NCBI GenBank assembly: GCA_021234155.1
Contig: JAJEKV010000004.1
Location: 13,172,716 to 13,236,715 of the forward strand
Reading direction: 5' to 3'
Source of the DNA: Isoetes taiwanensis
Taxonomy: Eukaryota; Streptophyta; Lycopodiopsida; Isoetales; Isoetaceae
DNA: 64,000 nt
Of this stretch, positions 11,411-25,797 are shown piece after piece (position 1 is the stretch's first letter; each line of letters starts with the position of its first letter). A model generated the notes under the pieces. The model was not told the DNA's origin. It was given only the letters and a program-made list of their open reading frames with translations, and did not search any database. The translations under genes and the position numbers were made by a program.

Positions 11411-12485
11411 TTTTTTTTTTTGGTTGTAGAAACGGCAGAAGTATTATATTACATGCAATACATGATAATACAAAAGAACAGAGTAAAGCTCTGTTATAGA
11501 GGCCATGATATCAAAAATGGCCAATCACTCCAGAGGAGGAAGTTTAGCAAAAACAAACACTGTTTAAAGTTTAAAAACCAGCACAGGACATTAAGCTAAA
11601 AGCCAATCATGAGAATAAAAAGTTCATTTGAAAGCATCTGTATCCTCAGTCTTCCCTTACTCCATCCAGAGTAATTATTGCAAAAGCATGGTCTGTATGC
11701 TTGAAGAGCAGGTCATCTAACTCAATTGCTCCATATGGTGTCGCATCCAGGATATAAAGGATCCACGATTCGCGCGCTCCCTCGACTATGCCAAGTTTTT
11801 CTTCAAAAAATGGCTTCAGTTCTTGTTTAAACTGCCAGATATCAGCATCCTGCAGAACCCTCTTAAGTGTCCGGATCATTATTGTCTCTGTTTCGACCCA
11901 GAGAAGAGCTTCCAGGACCTCCTGATGAGACATCGGCATTGTGCCTTCCAGGACCTCTCTGGCATGCCCTCCTTCATGGTGCTTCCTGACCAGATAATCT
12001 GTTTCCATCATCAGACAAATTGTTAAAATAGGAAGTAAAATATGAATAGAACCCCTGAAAGGAGCCCAATGTGTCCCAGCTTTTGTCATAATTGAAGCCT
12101 CTACAAAGTCTGTGAGCCATGGCAGCATCTGCAAGCTCCAATTGAAGTGTTGTTTTGAGGTAATTCAAATCTGGGTTGGAGTGATTGATAGCCACATTAT
12201 TCCTATGTTTCCAAATCACCCAAAGACAAAGAGACCTGACTGTATCCAGGAAAGGGAAACTGTTTGCAATGAAGACAAAAAGGTCAGACTCATGAGTTGG
12301 AGTGACACCTATATGGGGACTAATCCAATTCCAGAAAGGTGTTAGCCAAGGACATATGAAGATGTGACTTGATGATTCAGTCTGACCACAACCTAAAGGG
12401 CACCTATCCAAGATCTGATCATTATATCTATGATTCCAACGAGACGGTAGAAGAATAGTATACAGATCTCCCAATGGGAAGCTTT
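11411..12485 (-). mobile_element. 5'-truncated LINE 3' end inserted in the transposase
   Basis: The T-run at 11,410-11,421 is the poly(A) tail of a minus-strand LINE. Upstream on that strand (12,474 down to about 11,980) is the C-terminal zinc-binding (zf-RVT) region of ORF2 with 'CPLGCGQTESSSHIFICPW' and 'LWVIWKHRNNVAI'. A second minus frame down to 11,646 ('WQFKQELKPFFEEKLGI') also looks coding, which implies a frameshift near 12,000. About 225 bases of 3' UTR follow. The element begins near 12,485 with no RT, as expected from abortive target-primed reverse transcription. A clean target-site duplication was not found. Confidence 0.8.
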
Positions 12486-12700
12486 AGATGTTCTTTAATA
12501 TTGTTAATGGCCAAAAAAGCCATGGTACCAAATTACCAAAAAACTTACTTGTGTAGTTACATATTGTAGTGCAATAACATCTTCCATTCATAGTGCCTCA
12601 GGGGCAATTACATTGCTGATTTCCGAAAAATGCCTTTCACAAAATGACCCGTACAACAAAAAAACACTCTTAGAAAAAGGGAGGTAGACATAAAGTTAGT
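12486..12700. other. Short unassigned spacer
   Basis: The transposase does not visibly resume after the LINE. No other feature is seen. Confidence 0.4.
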
Positions 12701-12740
12701 TACTACAAGAAATTTATCGCGGCGGCCAAGGCCGCCGCGA
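12701..12740 (+). mobile_element. CACTA (En/Spm-like) terminus with perfect palindrome
   Basis: TACTACAAGAAA (12,701-12,712) differs by one base from the classic plant CACTA terminus CACTACAAGAAA. It is followed by a perfect 11-bp-arm palindrome, TCGCGGCGGCC-AA-GGCCGCCGCGA (12,717-12,740), of the kind found as subterminal motifs in plant CACTA elements. The partner end is not visible in this window, so it is an orphan or deleted terminus. Confidence 0.55.
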
Positions 12741-12779
12741 ACATTTCTCTCTATCAATTTTCATGTATTAGGGAAATGA

Positions 12780-13260
12780 CTTCTCTCTACTGGCTGCCCT
12801 ACATTCTATGAAGATTCTCTTAGGTTCCATAGGGATTCTTCATGGTTCTCGTATGATTCCTCTAGGTTCTGGAAGATTCTCTTATGATTTTGTTAGGTTA
12901 CCGAAGATTCTATAAAGATTACCCCAAATTCTCTTAAGATTCTGATGCATTTTCTGATATTCTATGAAACTTCCCCTAGATTCTCTAATATGCCATCAAG
13001 ATCCTCCTAGATGCTCTAACTTTCCTCTAGATTTTCTTAAATACCATGAAGATTCCCCAATACTATATAAAAGTTCCCCTAGATTCTCAAAGATTCTATG
13101 AAGCTTCTCTAAGATTCTGTAAGATTCTATAAGAATTCTTTTAGATTCTCCTAAGATTTGTCTAGATTCCTAAAGATTCTCTCAAGATTCTTTTAGATTC
13201 CCTCAGATTCTAAGAATATTTCACATAGGTTCTCTAAGATTCCATGAAGATTCTCCATTT
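12780..13260. repeat. Second degenerate 'AGATTCTC(T)TAAGATTC' tract
   Basis: Imperfect reiterations of words such as TCTATGAAGATTCTCTTAGG and CCCTAGATTCTC fill the tract. It resembles the 1190-1650 tract in wording but lacks the dense TTCTAGAA section. It is non-coding. Confidence 0.7.
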
Positions 13261-13590
13261 CGATTACATTGGATATGATGGCATTGAAACAATGGCAAAT
13301 TACCAGTTGTTGGAAAGTTCTCGACGAGAGGAATCTAATGGCATGGGGCCTCCTTGATCTGACTCAACCATTATGGGATATAGTTGTTTAAAGCAAAGCC
13401 ATAAAAGAGGAGATTTCTAGAATGCTACAGTGCCAACTCGCCCTTCCCGCATTAATCATAGTGCCACTTCTTGGCACCTTCCTTAACCTACTCAAAAAGT
13501 TCGCACACATCTCAAGGTTTTTGAATAGAATGTTGGATAACAAAATGTTGACGTGTCAATTTTTAGAAAGAAGTCATTAATACTAAATAT

Positions 13591-13717
13591 GCCTTAGGAC
13601 ATGTGTCAAAAAAAAGCCTTAAAAGTGTTAAAAACGTCATCTAAACTATATTATCCAAAAGAAATAAATAAGCCTTTGGACACGTGTCAAAACATGGCTT
13701 TAAAAGTGTTACAAACG
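13591..13717. repeat. 81-bp-spaced direct repeat with ACACGTGT
   Basis: GCCTTAGGACATGTGTCAAA (13,591) recurs as GCCTTTGGACACGTGTCAAA (13,672), each followed by a similar CTTTAAAAGTGTTA-AAACG segment. It supplies the first codons of the reading frame that continues into the RMD5-like sequence, so those residues are not part of the family. Confidence 0.7.
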
Positions 13718-13740
13718 GATAAGGCTACGTGTCCACAAAA

Positions 13741-14443
13741 CAAACAGGTATCCTTTGAGCATATAAGAGCTAAAAACCTTGAACCTGCATTAGCTTGGGC
13801 ACAGTCACACCAGGAGGAGTTAAATGAGAAGGGCTCGTCACTTGAGTTCAAGCTGCATCAGCTGCAATTTATTCACTTGTTACTAAGTAGTGGTCGGTCC
13901 GCAGCATTAACATATGCTAGAAGTTGTTTCCAACAGTTTGCATCTAAGCACATGGGAGACATAAAAAGGCTGATGGGTTCTTTAATCTGGGCCGAAAAAC
14001 TTTCTTCTTCACCTTATGGGGACCTGCCTTCTTCCTCTCATTGGGAGGATGTCGCACTTGAGTTTACAAGGGAATGTTGCAGTCTGTTGGGTCAGGCCTA
14101 TGAAAGTCCTTTGCAAGTGACCATCTCAGCAGGCTGTCAGGCATTGCCAACATTGGTCAAGCTTGTGACTGTGATGGCAAACAAGAAAAATGAATGGCAA
14201 TCAATGAAGCAGCTACCTGTTGAGATAGAGCTTGATAAAGAGTTTCAGTTCCATTCAATCTTTGCATGCCCTGTATCAAGGGATCAAAGCACAGCTGAGA
14301 ATCCACCCATGCTTTTGCCTTGTGGTCACGTGCTTTGCAAGCAGTCTATTCATAAGCTTGCCAAGCAAAGCAACCGACCTTTCAAGTGCCCTTATTGCCC
14401 ATTGGAGGCCACATCTGCACAGTGTAAACAGATATTTTTCTAA
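13741..14443 (+). pseudogene. RMD5/GID2-like RING E3 subunit, C-terminal portion only
   Basis: RMD5 homologues (RMND5 in animals) are catalytic RING subunits of the GID/CTLH ubiquitin ligase. The open frame starts at ATG 13,601, but family similarity begins only near 13,745 with 'NLEPALAWAQSHQEEL' (CTLH), followed by a CRA-like helical region. It ends with the degenerate RING: 'FACPVSRDQSTAENPPMLLP', 'CGHVLCKQSIHKLAK' and 'FKCPYCP', closing at 'QCKQIFF' and stop 14,443, the normal family terminus. The N-terminal LisH part (roughly the first 150 or more residues) is absent upstream. An AG at about 13,746 could be a 3' splice site, so a last exon of a gene with a distant first part is possible. 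A truncated gene copy seems more likely. The frame shows no internal damage, which suggests a young copy or selection. Confidence 0.75.
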
Positions 14444-17400
14444 CCTTGTTTTTTCTGCATTGTTTATGTTTTATCATGAAAGGAGAAGGAAAAAGCAAGG
14501 TTAATTATGCTCATTTGTTCAATGTGTTTGCATTGCATGGTTAGACACTATTAGGAAGTTATTTGGTCGATGTAAAAATTGATCTCAGGAATTCCAACTC
14601 AATTCAGAGCCAGACAGGAACGTTGTTGATTAATGAATAGGCTTCGTATCTATGCCCTCTTTATCAATTATGAGGAAGAACTTGATATGGTAATGGAGCA
14701 TCCCTTGATTTTAGACATGTAGCCATTTTCATAAAGTTGATATGAAGTTGCATTTGATACATCACAAGTTGTTGCTGACGTGTATTGGGGCCCGTGGCTT
14801 GTCAGTCATGCTGGTCAGTTCAAGTTGTACTAAAGGAACAGGAACAGTTAGAGCAGTTAAACTAGAGGAACTGCATTATAAAAGGGTATATTTATAGGAA
14901 CGTCCATTTGGCCAAGCAGCACCAACAAACAAGCAAGCAGCTCAAAGCTCAAGGTTAACATGGCTTTCAAACTTCACTCGATTCCCCTCAGCCACCGTAA
15001 TAGCGCAGTAGACCATGTCATGGTCATCTTTTGCATGCTGGATCTGATCAGAGATCTCGGGTGTGACCACAACATTGAGGTTAGAGGCAGCCACTGTGGA
15101 AATTTCCTGCCAATTAACAAGGCAGTTCTTCAATGTAAAGGAGCCAAGCTCCTCTGTCTGTTGAGAGGTGGTAGAAGAACGACGCTCTCTCTTCTTTGGA
15201 GGAGATGGTGTGGTGGGAAGCTTACGGTAGGCGCTTCCTGAGATGCCTATTCCACGCCTTCATTGCCCTTCCATCTAGCTGCAGACCGAGGGGGACGTGA
15301 ATTAGATGAATTAGATGAACTAGATTCTACATACAGCCAAAGAGCTTGGAATAAAAAACCTTACCCTTGAGCTCGGAGTTGAACTTATGCAAGTAGGCAA
15401 ACGAAATGTTGCAGGCTGGCACGAACTTCAGACTTCACAGAAGATACTATTTGAAGCAAAAATCTTCCCCTTTTTTAGCTCAAAATGGCATGATGGTGCC
15501 TCTACTCAATTGTGCGAGGCACTTGAATCCATGATCCTCCCAAATTTTGTGGAGAAGTGTTTTTGGAGGTAGATCGATCGTCTTAGAGGAGAGAGTTTTT
15601 TTTGCAAAAGCGGGCAAACGGGCTAGATATGATAGCGAATGATGGTCTTTGTACCAGCGTTCAGGGACCGTTGGGCCATGATGGCAATTTCGGGCTCCGC
15701 GAATGCAATATTTGCGTGAGGCCGTCGGCCAAGCTGGCACCACGATCCTAGACCATAGGGGGACGTGAGGCGGAACCTTGTGTGCAGAACTAGGGTTTCG
15801 CCTGTGGCGAGCCGAGGTCTGTCGGCTAGCGAGGTTTGGATCATGATTACATGAAACCTGGCGACTCTAGTTATTGAGAGCGGGGTTTTGGGGGCTCGAA
15901 AGTAGGCTCTAGACATGGCGTAATGGGCCACATGTGTGGCGATGGAGGCGCTTACACCCCATGAATTTGGAGCCACATAACTCATTAACCCTAGATTTTT
16001 TACTGCAATTTTTGGCAGCTGTATGGCATATCTAATTAGGCATCCATTGGTATCTTGGTGGAACAAATTAGACCAATTTTTGACCATTTAACATGTTCAC
16101 GCCTCTTGAGTGCGTGAAACATGGCAGCCCCACCCTATCGGATGCAGCGGGTAAGCAATCTTAACCACCCAATCTTGATCCCAATTAAGCATTTGGTGTT
16201 CTGTTTTGAATAGTCTCTTTTCTATCTATTGGTAGACATATTTCCAAGAGAGATTTCAGGGGCAGTAGATCCGGAGATTGCCCTTATACAAAAGAGAGTA
16301 TGCCAAGGCGTGCAAGGGTAGCAAAAAACACCCTCATATGCAATTTTTGAAAGGCAATTTTGAGCCCGCCCGTACAAAATTTACCCCAAGTAACGGCAAA
16401 AAACCCCCTAGCTCCTAGCATACCTGTGGAAATGGGTAAAAAGGAACCTCCTCCAAGTCACCTAGGTATATTGTATAACACCGAAAGTGAACCTCCTTTG
16501 TAGGAGGGTGAAACTCCCTTGTAATAGGTAATTTTTTTTTCTATAACATATAGGAATATTTTAAATCAAAAGCTTTTTAGCCATACGATTAAAGTAACAA
16601 AAATATTTTATGTTCAACCTTTTCTTTGCCATGATCTTTAAATGGTTCATAGACCTTTCAGTCTCCATGGACGATAATTGCAACTTCCATTACGCCTATT
16701 TCTTTCGAATACAGTGCATAATGGTGGATGAAGGGGATAACTAGCAGGATGAGTCAAGCGAATAATGGGTGAGCATGTTACCAGTTCTTATTAGCTTTCT
16801 ACTTTGACTCGTCAAGGATGGGATTTGTACATCAACTAGCAACGTAATGGACACACAAAGTAAAAACATACCATAGTTTAGGTATTATCATGGTATTTTT
16901 GCCCATATTTTTCAAGAAACATTCAATATGTATGCATTTTTATATGGCAGAATACGCAAAGCAACACCGACTCCATGGACCGCTTATGCATTGTCCACGT
17001 TTTTTTTCGCAGCTTCTTGGCGCTCTTGTCTTTGCTACACAGACCTGAACTTTTGCGATCGCTCTCTTTTTTTTTTTCAGTCTATCCATGACAGGAAGCA
17101 GCTTTCAATATACCTTGTTGATTATTTTTCATGTATTTTACCTAACATCTTATTGTTTTCATGTTTGTAGGAAGGCAACCTGAAACTTGGTCCTGCCCTG
17201 ACAACTTCTTAGAAAGAATCTTTTATGACTTTGTATTTTTAAGTCGACATACAAAAATGCCTCCATTAGGTTCAATTGTGCTTTCCATAACTTCTCAAAG
17301 ATCCACTTTATGTTATTTGATATGTCGAGAACTAGGCCAATGGTCCCAGCCATTCTTTTCTCATCTAAGCCTGATTCCAATCCACCAGTTGACTCAACCC

Positions 17401-20400
17401 ACATTCTAGATTGAATACCTGCACATTGAGAGATGTAGTGAAATCATGTGGTCCATCCATATCCTCCTTATCAACTTAAATATCCCTTCTTTGTCCTACC
17501 TTTTGGCAGTATTCTTGAGCTTTTGCAATATCGTCTAAGTGTTCCAACTTATCAATTGCATCCTTATGTATATGAAGAGATGGGCTCTAACCATTGATCC
17601 CTATGGCCATTGCTCAAATTCTGGTGGTTGTTCCATTACATGATACGTACCAATAGATACACTACAAACTGTACCTGCGCTATGGCCACCATAATGACCA
17701 ACAACTATGACATCGGAGGCATCTTTTTCAGCATTAGCATGTGTCATCGAAGAGGAAGCTTGACCCCACATTGCTACCTTCATGCTAACTAATTGAGAAG
17801 CCATCTACAACTACAATAGATATGCTCTTGTTCTGATCTGAGGTCTTGTAGGTTGTGTATGCGTCTCAGAGGCATGTTAGGTCTTGGCGATTGTTATAAA
17901 GGGACGACACCTTGATTTTGAAAAAGAAAGCGAAGGAGTAAGCTCATTATGCAAATGTCACGAAGACGACGTGTAGTTCATAGACAGTTGAGGACGGGTA
18001 GCTAGAAAACATCTAAGCTAATAGGATTTAAAGCTGAAGAAACTAGGACTAATGCATCTAAGCAAAAGCGTTATCTTACTTTGAATAAGTTCTAAACAGA
18101 ATACCTTAGAGGAAGACTGACTCTCATTGATGGCTAATGTTTAGGGTTAAAAGAACCATTCTTTATACTAAAATCAATGCTTAAGCATCTCCATGCAATC
18201 AATTAACAAAATATTTGGCTACTTAAGCTAGGCGAAAATAACAAGAGCACACACGCAAATATGTTGCAATACTAACATAAAGCATACAAAGAGGGAAAAT
18301 GAATGGGTGTTGGCTTTGTGGCTCACATTGTCATTAGCAGTGTATAAGTGAGCCAATGTTAACGCATACATGTACTTTTCCATGAGTGCACACACACTGT
18401 TTGAGGGTGGCGCATGCAGTATCTTAGCATACTACTTGTGTAATAAAGATGGGTACGTCTAATTTTCTGGCTGAAGTTTTTTTCTTGAGGTATTTTTTAC
18501 ATAGCATACTCTCGGAGTATTTTATATACCGTACTTTGAGCCTATCGATGTAACTCGTACATTACTTGAATTTTCACCAAGAACACTTGTTCCTACTGAT
18601 AAGCTTGTTCCTATTTTAAAACATGATTATACCTGTCTTTTTCAGTCGAATCTTGATTAATGTGCAATTCGACGAAAATAGTGGCTTATAGCAGATGCAC
18701 ATGCTTCTTTTTTACAGTTTTAAGTAGTACCAAATAAGATTAAACTGGCTATGATAGCAATAAGTGAGCTCAATGTTTTTTACAGCCTGGCTGTAATAAT
18801 CAAGAAAAGAAGAGGTGGACTACCTTACCCCTCTAATATCATCGTTATATGCAAATCTGACATGTTGTGTCTTTATACATGCCATCTACAACTCATGAAC
18901 AGATATCCAGGCCATGATCAACAATCTAGATTTGTCACGATAAACATGCTGCCAACTCATAATCACCAGGCCGTGATTACCAAACTTATAAGCCAAGTTG
19001 GGGCAATTGAGCTCATCAGTCGACAAGCTTTCAATTTCTCCATGTGGTAAGATCTATTGAAATCTAGCATTCTACCAGTTTACCAAGATAGATCGTACAT
19101 CGAGGTTTGATAACCAAGCTAATAATCAAGGACAAGGATTAGAAGAATAAACCTATTTGCGAGGCTTTTACAACTAGTAAATAGGCGAACAAAATAAGCA
19201 AGGATATGTGAGCCCCTTTAATCGACAGCCCTTCTAAATGTACCACATGGCAAAACGATAATCTGGCAATCTGATTATCAAGCCAACGAGACAAAATTTT
19301 GGTAAATTTTTTCATGTATTATTCTATAACTGTATTATTCAATAACGACTATGCAAGTTTCCAACTAGAAACTTGAAATATCCGAGTATGTATGGGAACA
19401 TTAGGAGGCTTTCTGGTAGGCTTTAAAAGTGTCCCTCTTATAAAACCTTAGGCATTTGCAGTAATGTCCAGCATTCAGTCACATCCAGGCCTGCTATATT
19501 GAGTTGATTCGCCTAACCAGCCGTTTCACGTGTTGCTGGACACAACCCCAGTGGGTTTGTTAAGATCTTTTCTCCAAGACATCATGGATGCATGCACTCA
19601 ATAATGTTCTCAAACACGACACTTAGATTAAAAAGTATCACAAGGTATCATTGTACAGTCTCTCAGTATACCTATTACTGCTAAGGTTTTTCCCCCGAAT
19701 ACCCTCTAAGGGCAAGGGTCTTTTAATCCTAACATTAATACGTTTTGTTGTATGTTGGAATTCCACGGGCCAATTAGTTTTCGTGAACGATAAAAATCAA
19801 TTCAATATCAATTCAATTCTAATGAAGACATGAATCATTTCAAAAAAAAACTATATTGTGGAAAATAGGATTCTTTTTTTAAGACTTTATCATTCTTAGA
19901 GAAGTCCACTATTTCTTGAGGGAGCAAAAATTCCTACAACTCCCAAAATTAATGGACTGTGGAGGGACATTTTAATTTAGGGCAAATTGTAAAAAGAAAA
20001 AACTTGTATAAATTATTAAAAAAGAAAAAGAGGGGGTTAGTTCAGAAATCTACCACTCCTGAAGAAATAGGCAGGTACAGAAAAAATGTGCTGCAGCGGC
20101 AGAGGCTTGAATTGAAAGGCATAGCCTAAGCCTACAAAAACAGCTCCAACCAACCTCCCAAAAAAACCATGCTACTGCTCATTTCCTTTCTAATTTAGAA
20201 TCGAATAGCCTGATTCCGGCATATTTTGGAGAATTACAGTCTAACTTTCGGTTGGGGCATCACATCCGCACGAGGGATACCTCAAATCCGCCATAGCCAT
20301 TCAGAAACATGGCCTGGATAAATAGCCCCCTTCGAATAAGGCTGCTAGCCAGGTAGAAGCTTGAAATTCAATTGCTGATACGCATGGATCCGTTTAGATC

Positions 20401-20700
20401 GCTGCAGAATTAGACCTTTTGCATTCAATCCAAATCAGGGTCGAATTCGGAGGCCTGCTCCGGCGAGGTACACGCCTCGAACAAATTAAGAACGGCCCTG
20501 CCTGCCGCTGCAGCACAGCACCCACTCTTCTGCCAAACAGAAAAAAAAAAGCCCAAATCCGGCGGCGCATAAAAAAGGAAAGCAAAAAGCGAAAAGCTTT
20601 TCTTCTGCCATAGCCACGAGCTTGAATGAAATCTTTCTGTTTCCTTCCCCTTTCATACGTTTTAACGGATTTGGGCCACGACCCACCCAACTGGCTTTGT
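14444..20700. other. Long intergenic stretch without recognised genes
   Basis: A TATAAAAGGG word lies at 14,877-14,886. A minus-strand frame ending at 14,942 ('NCLVNWQEISTVAASNLNVV' within it) is coding-like but matches no family I know, and its upstream extension is interrupted by a stop near 15,240. A 154-codon minus frame (15,623-16,087) in a locally GC-richer patch also lacks a recognisable domain. Another minus frame (17,159-17,404) is similar. The rest is AT-rich with no repeats of note. Confidence 0.4.
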
Positions 20701-20722
20701 TGGGCCGTTTTGATTTTGATTC

Positions 20723-20729
20723 TATAAAA
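20723..20729 (+). promoter_or_regulatory. Candidate TATA box of the carboxypeptidase gene
   Basis: TATAAAA lies about 355 bases before the ATG of the serine carboxypeptidase gene. If used, the 5' leader would be about 330 nt, long but possible. No other support is available. Confidence 0.3.
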
Positions 20730-21084
20730 TATGGCAAAAGGTAGTACAGGCACCAGATTTGTTTTGGAATAAATCCGAATTGATTGGAAATGGGCACCCA
20801 TTTCTGATCGTGTCAGGCCATCGAAGCCTGTGCTTCTTCGCATTTCTGATTCTGCTTCCTTTTCGATCTGCAAATTGGCGAGGGATTGATTAGCTGCGCT
20901 GCGTGTTGTCTTGCAGATAAATGGCCGCCGCTGTTGCACCGTTTCTGCCTTGCCAAATCCTGCTGGAAATTGCGCTGCGTCTTCAATCCAACACCAAAAT
21001 GCAAAAACCCTTCGTGGGTGATGGAAAAATCTGACAAAATCTGCTAAGCTTGCTCGGAAAACCCGATTAGATCGAACGGGGATA

Positions 21085-23767
<2,683 letters not shown>

Positions 23768-24335
23768 TCTTAGCAGCTCAGAATTTGGATTGCAGACCGC
23801 CGGATTTGATGCTTGAAGAAGCACCTCTGTAAACCCAAGAATTACAGCTTCAAAATTGAGCTTTTTTCTCTGGATTGATCTAAAAGGCTCCTTGCCTGCA
23901 ACAACAAGTTTTTTTTTTCAATCGAGGAGAAAAAGTCTGCACCAAAATATTGTATATTTAATTTGAGCATGATTACGTATCTGATTATGTGCATCTTGTT
24001 TCTGGTTGTTGAGTATGATTATGTCTTAATGGTGCATCTTAGTGAATCTTGAACTAAACGAAAGGATTTATGTCTTAATGGTGGATCTTGAACTAAACTA
24101 AAGGATCTTTTAATCTCAACATGTCAACCTAAATGCAACATCTTAATGGTGCATCTTAGTGAATCTTGAACTAACAAAAGGATCTATTCATTTTCAACTT
24201 GTCAACCCACCCAAGTGATCAACTTATCTTAAAACTGTTACATGGATTTGGATGGGATTCTAAGTCCTAGAATATGTCAAAAAATGTTCCATACCTTGAT
24301 TGCTTGAATTAAAAATCATGCCAAAATTATGCATG
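23768..24335. other. 3' flank of the carboxypeptidase gene
   Basis: It holds the probable 3' UTR (AT-rich, with ATATTGTATATTTAATTT near 23,948). It also holds a short direct repeat of 'GGTGCATCTTAGTGAATCTTG' wording at about 24,030 and 24,150. The target-site duplication of the Mutator-like element ends this stretch. Confidence 0.5.
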
Positions 24336-24344
24336 CTTACTTTG

Positions 24345-24410
24345 GGGTGAAAATATCCTTACCCTGGTTTTGGTGATTCCATCGCGGTGAATACTCTCCC
24401 GCGGAATCAC
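24345..24410 (+). repeat. Left terminal inverted repeat of the Mutator-like element
   Basis: This 66-bp repeat pairs with 26,305-26,370 with only a few mismatches. It includes the internal words CCTGGTTTTGG, GATTCCATCGCGGTGAA and CTCTCCCGCGGAATCAC. Confidence 0.9.
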
Positions 24411-25482
24411 AGACCGTCCAGGAACGGGATCCGTTCCGGAGGCCCCGTTATTCGTACCTGACAGCGTCAGGTGTACCTTCAGATGAATCCCAGCCATCCG
24501 TCTGTAGGGTCCATCCTGGCCGTCTGTTTTATACCTTCCGGCGGAATCACATTTGGAAGATACCGCCGGACGGAATCACCGCCCTTTTATTCCACGGGAT
24601 GGAATCACCATTTCAGGTAAAAATTTAAATTTTCTACGTCCTGTTTTTGAGAGCTTTTTTAGCTAGTGCAGGCTATGGCGGCTTGCTCCGGCGATGGCGA
24701 TGGCGATTGAACAGGCTGCGGACGGTTTTTGTGGTCTTAAAGATCGATTGCAGCTTGCTTGGTTTAGTGAGATCCGGCAAAAAATGGGGTTTTGCGTGTA
24801 GTAGGGTTGGGCGGCTGGGAGACAACACCCCTTTGTCCCCCAAATGGACAGAATGAAGGCGGTAAGCTAATCGAGTGGGGGAATCAGATCTGCAGCCGGG
24901 GATAAGAGGACGTGCGTCGAGGGGTCCTAGAAAGCGTTTTGCTCCATTGATCTGCATTTTAGGACTGATTCCATTGCTCTAGGTGCGTTTTTATTTCCTG
25001 TGATCTGCTTGATTGGTTTGTCAAGTTCTTGCTCATTTTCTCTGATGGCTTGTTTCTTTGCTCATTGCCTGGTATGCTGCAGATAGTGTTGATCAAATTT
25101 TTTCTGATTGTCATGATTGTCGTGCTTCAGTTCCTTATCAAGGTTGCTTGCCCCTCCTTTCTTCCGTGTCGCATCTTGCTTCCCTTTGATTGATTGGGGT
25201 TTCTTTTGTCCATCATGCCTTAGATCGTTTTTGCCAGCCATTCCCATCCCTGGCTCCATCGGATTGATCGGGGTTCACTGGCCTTTGTTGGTTCTCCATC
25301 GGCGTTTTTCTGCTTCTCTGTTTCTGTCCAAATAACCGCTTCTTCTCTGCCTCTTCGATTTGACCATCACCCATGCACCGTGGTATGGTCTTTGAATTGT
25401 TTTTTACCATGATCCAAATCTTCAGACGATTTTTGAGTTCTGATGGACTGCTTTGAGATTAGTCCGTTATTCTTCAAAGTTC

Positions 25483-25590
25483 AAGGGCCTCCCCTTGCCT
25501 CCTGGATCATTGGGTTGGCCTTATTTTGGCGAGACATTTCAGCTTTATTCTCAGAATCCTAATGTCTTCTTCCAAGCCAAACAGAAGAGG
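25483..25590 (+). pseudogene. CYP707A-like cytochrome P450 first-exon fragment
   Basis: The frame reads 'GLPLPPGSLGWPYFGETFQL' then 'YSQNPNVFFQAKQKR'. This is the proline-rich hinge and first conserved block of CYP707A-type P450s (abscisic acid 8'-hydroxylases in angiosperms). After AAGAG, GTTCGT looks like a 5' splice site, so the capture probably kept an exon-intron boundary. The preceding membrane anchor is not clear and no later P450 exon (I helix, EXXR, haem-binding Cys) follows, so no enzyme can be made. It lies inside the Mutator-like element and is most simply a captured gene fragment. Assignment to CYP707A rather than a close P450 relative is from motif memory. Confidence 0.75.
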
Positions 25591-25624
25591 TTCGTGTTGT
25601 TCTCCCCTGCTTTATATCTTGCCA

Positions 25625-25797
25625 GGGCATTGCTGATATTGGCAAAGGGTTCAAATCCCCATCCATAAAAATTCTGGGCATTGTTCTTGCTTTAAAATAC
25701 CCTGTTCCTTATTTTTTGTTCTTGCTTTAAAGTGGCCATGGCATTGCCGATATTGGCAAGGGGTTCAAATCCCCATCCATAAAAATTCTGGGCAGTG
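25625..25797. repeat. ~115-bp-spaced direct repeat with B-box-like motif
   Basis: GATATTGGCAA-GGGTTCAAATCCCC-ATCCATAAAAATTCTGGGCA wording occurs at 25,633-25,680 and again at 25,749-25,793. TTGTTCTTGCTTTAAA is also doubled between them. GGTTCAAATCC matches a pol III B box, but no A box is evident. A copy lies in unit B near 32,150-32,310. Confidence 0.65.

Noticed and set aside
15623-16087. 154-codon minus-strand frame in a GC-richer patch
   Set aside because: No recognisable motif, no supporting splice or promoter signals; length is plausible by chance at this local GC content.
20394-20939. 181-codon minus-strand frame upstream of the carboxypeptidase
   Set aside because: Arg/Ser-rich composition, no domain, and it overlaps the putative promoter and leader of a well-supported plus-strand gene.
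24673-24957. 94-codon minus-strand frame conserved in both duplication units
   Set aside because: Its conservation simply follows from the near-identical 6.5-kb duplication; no family match.
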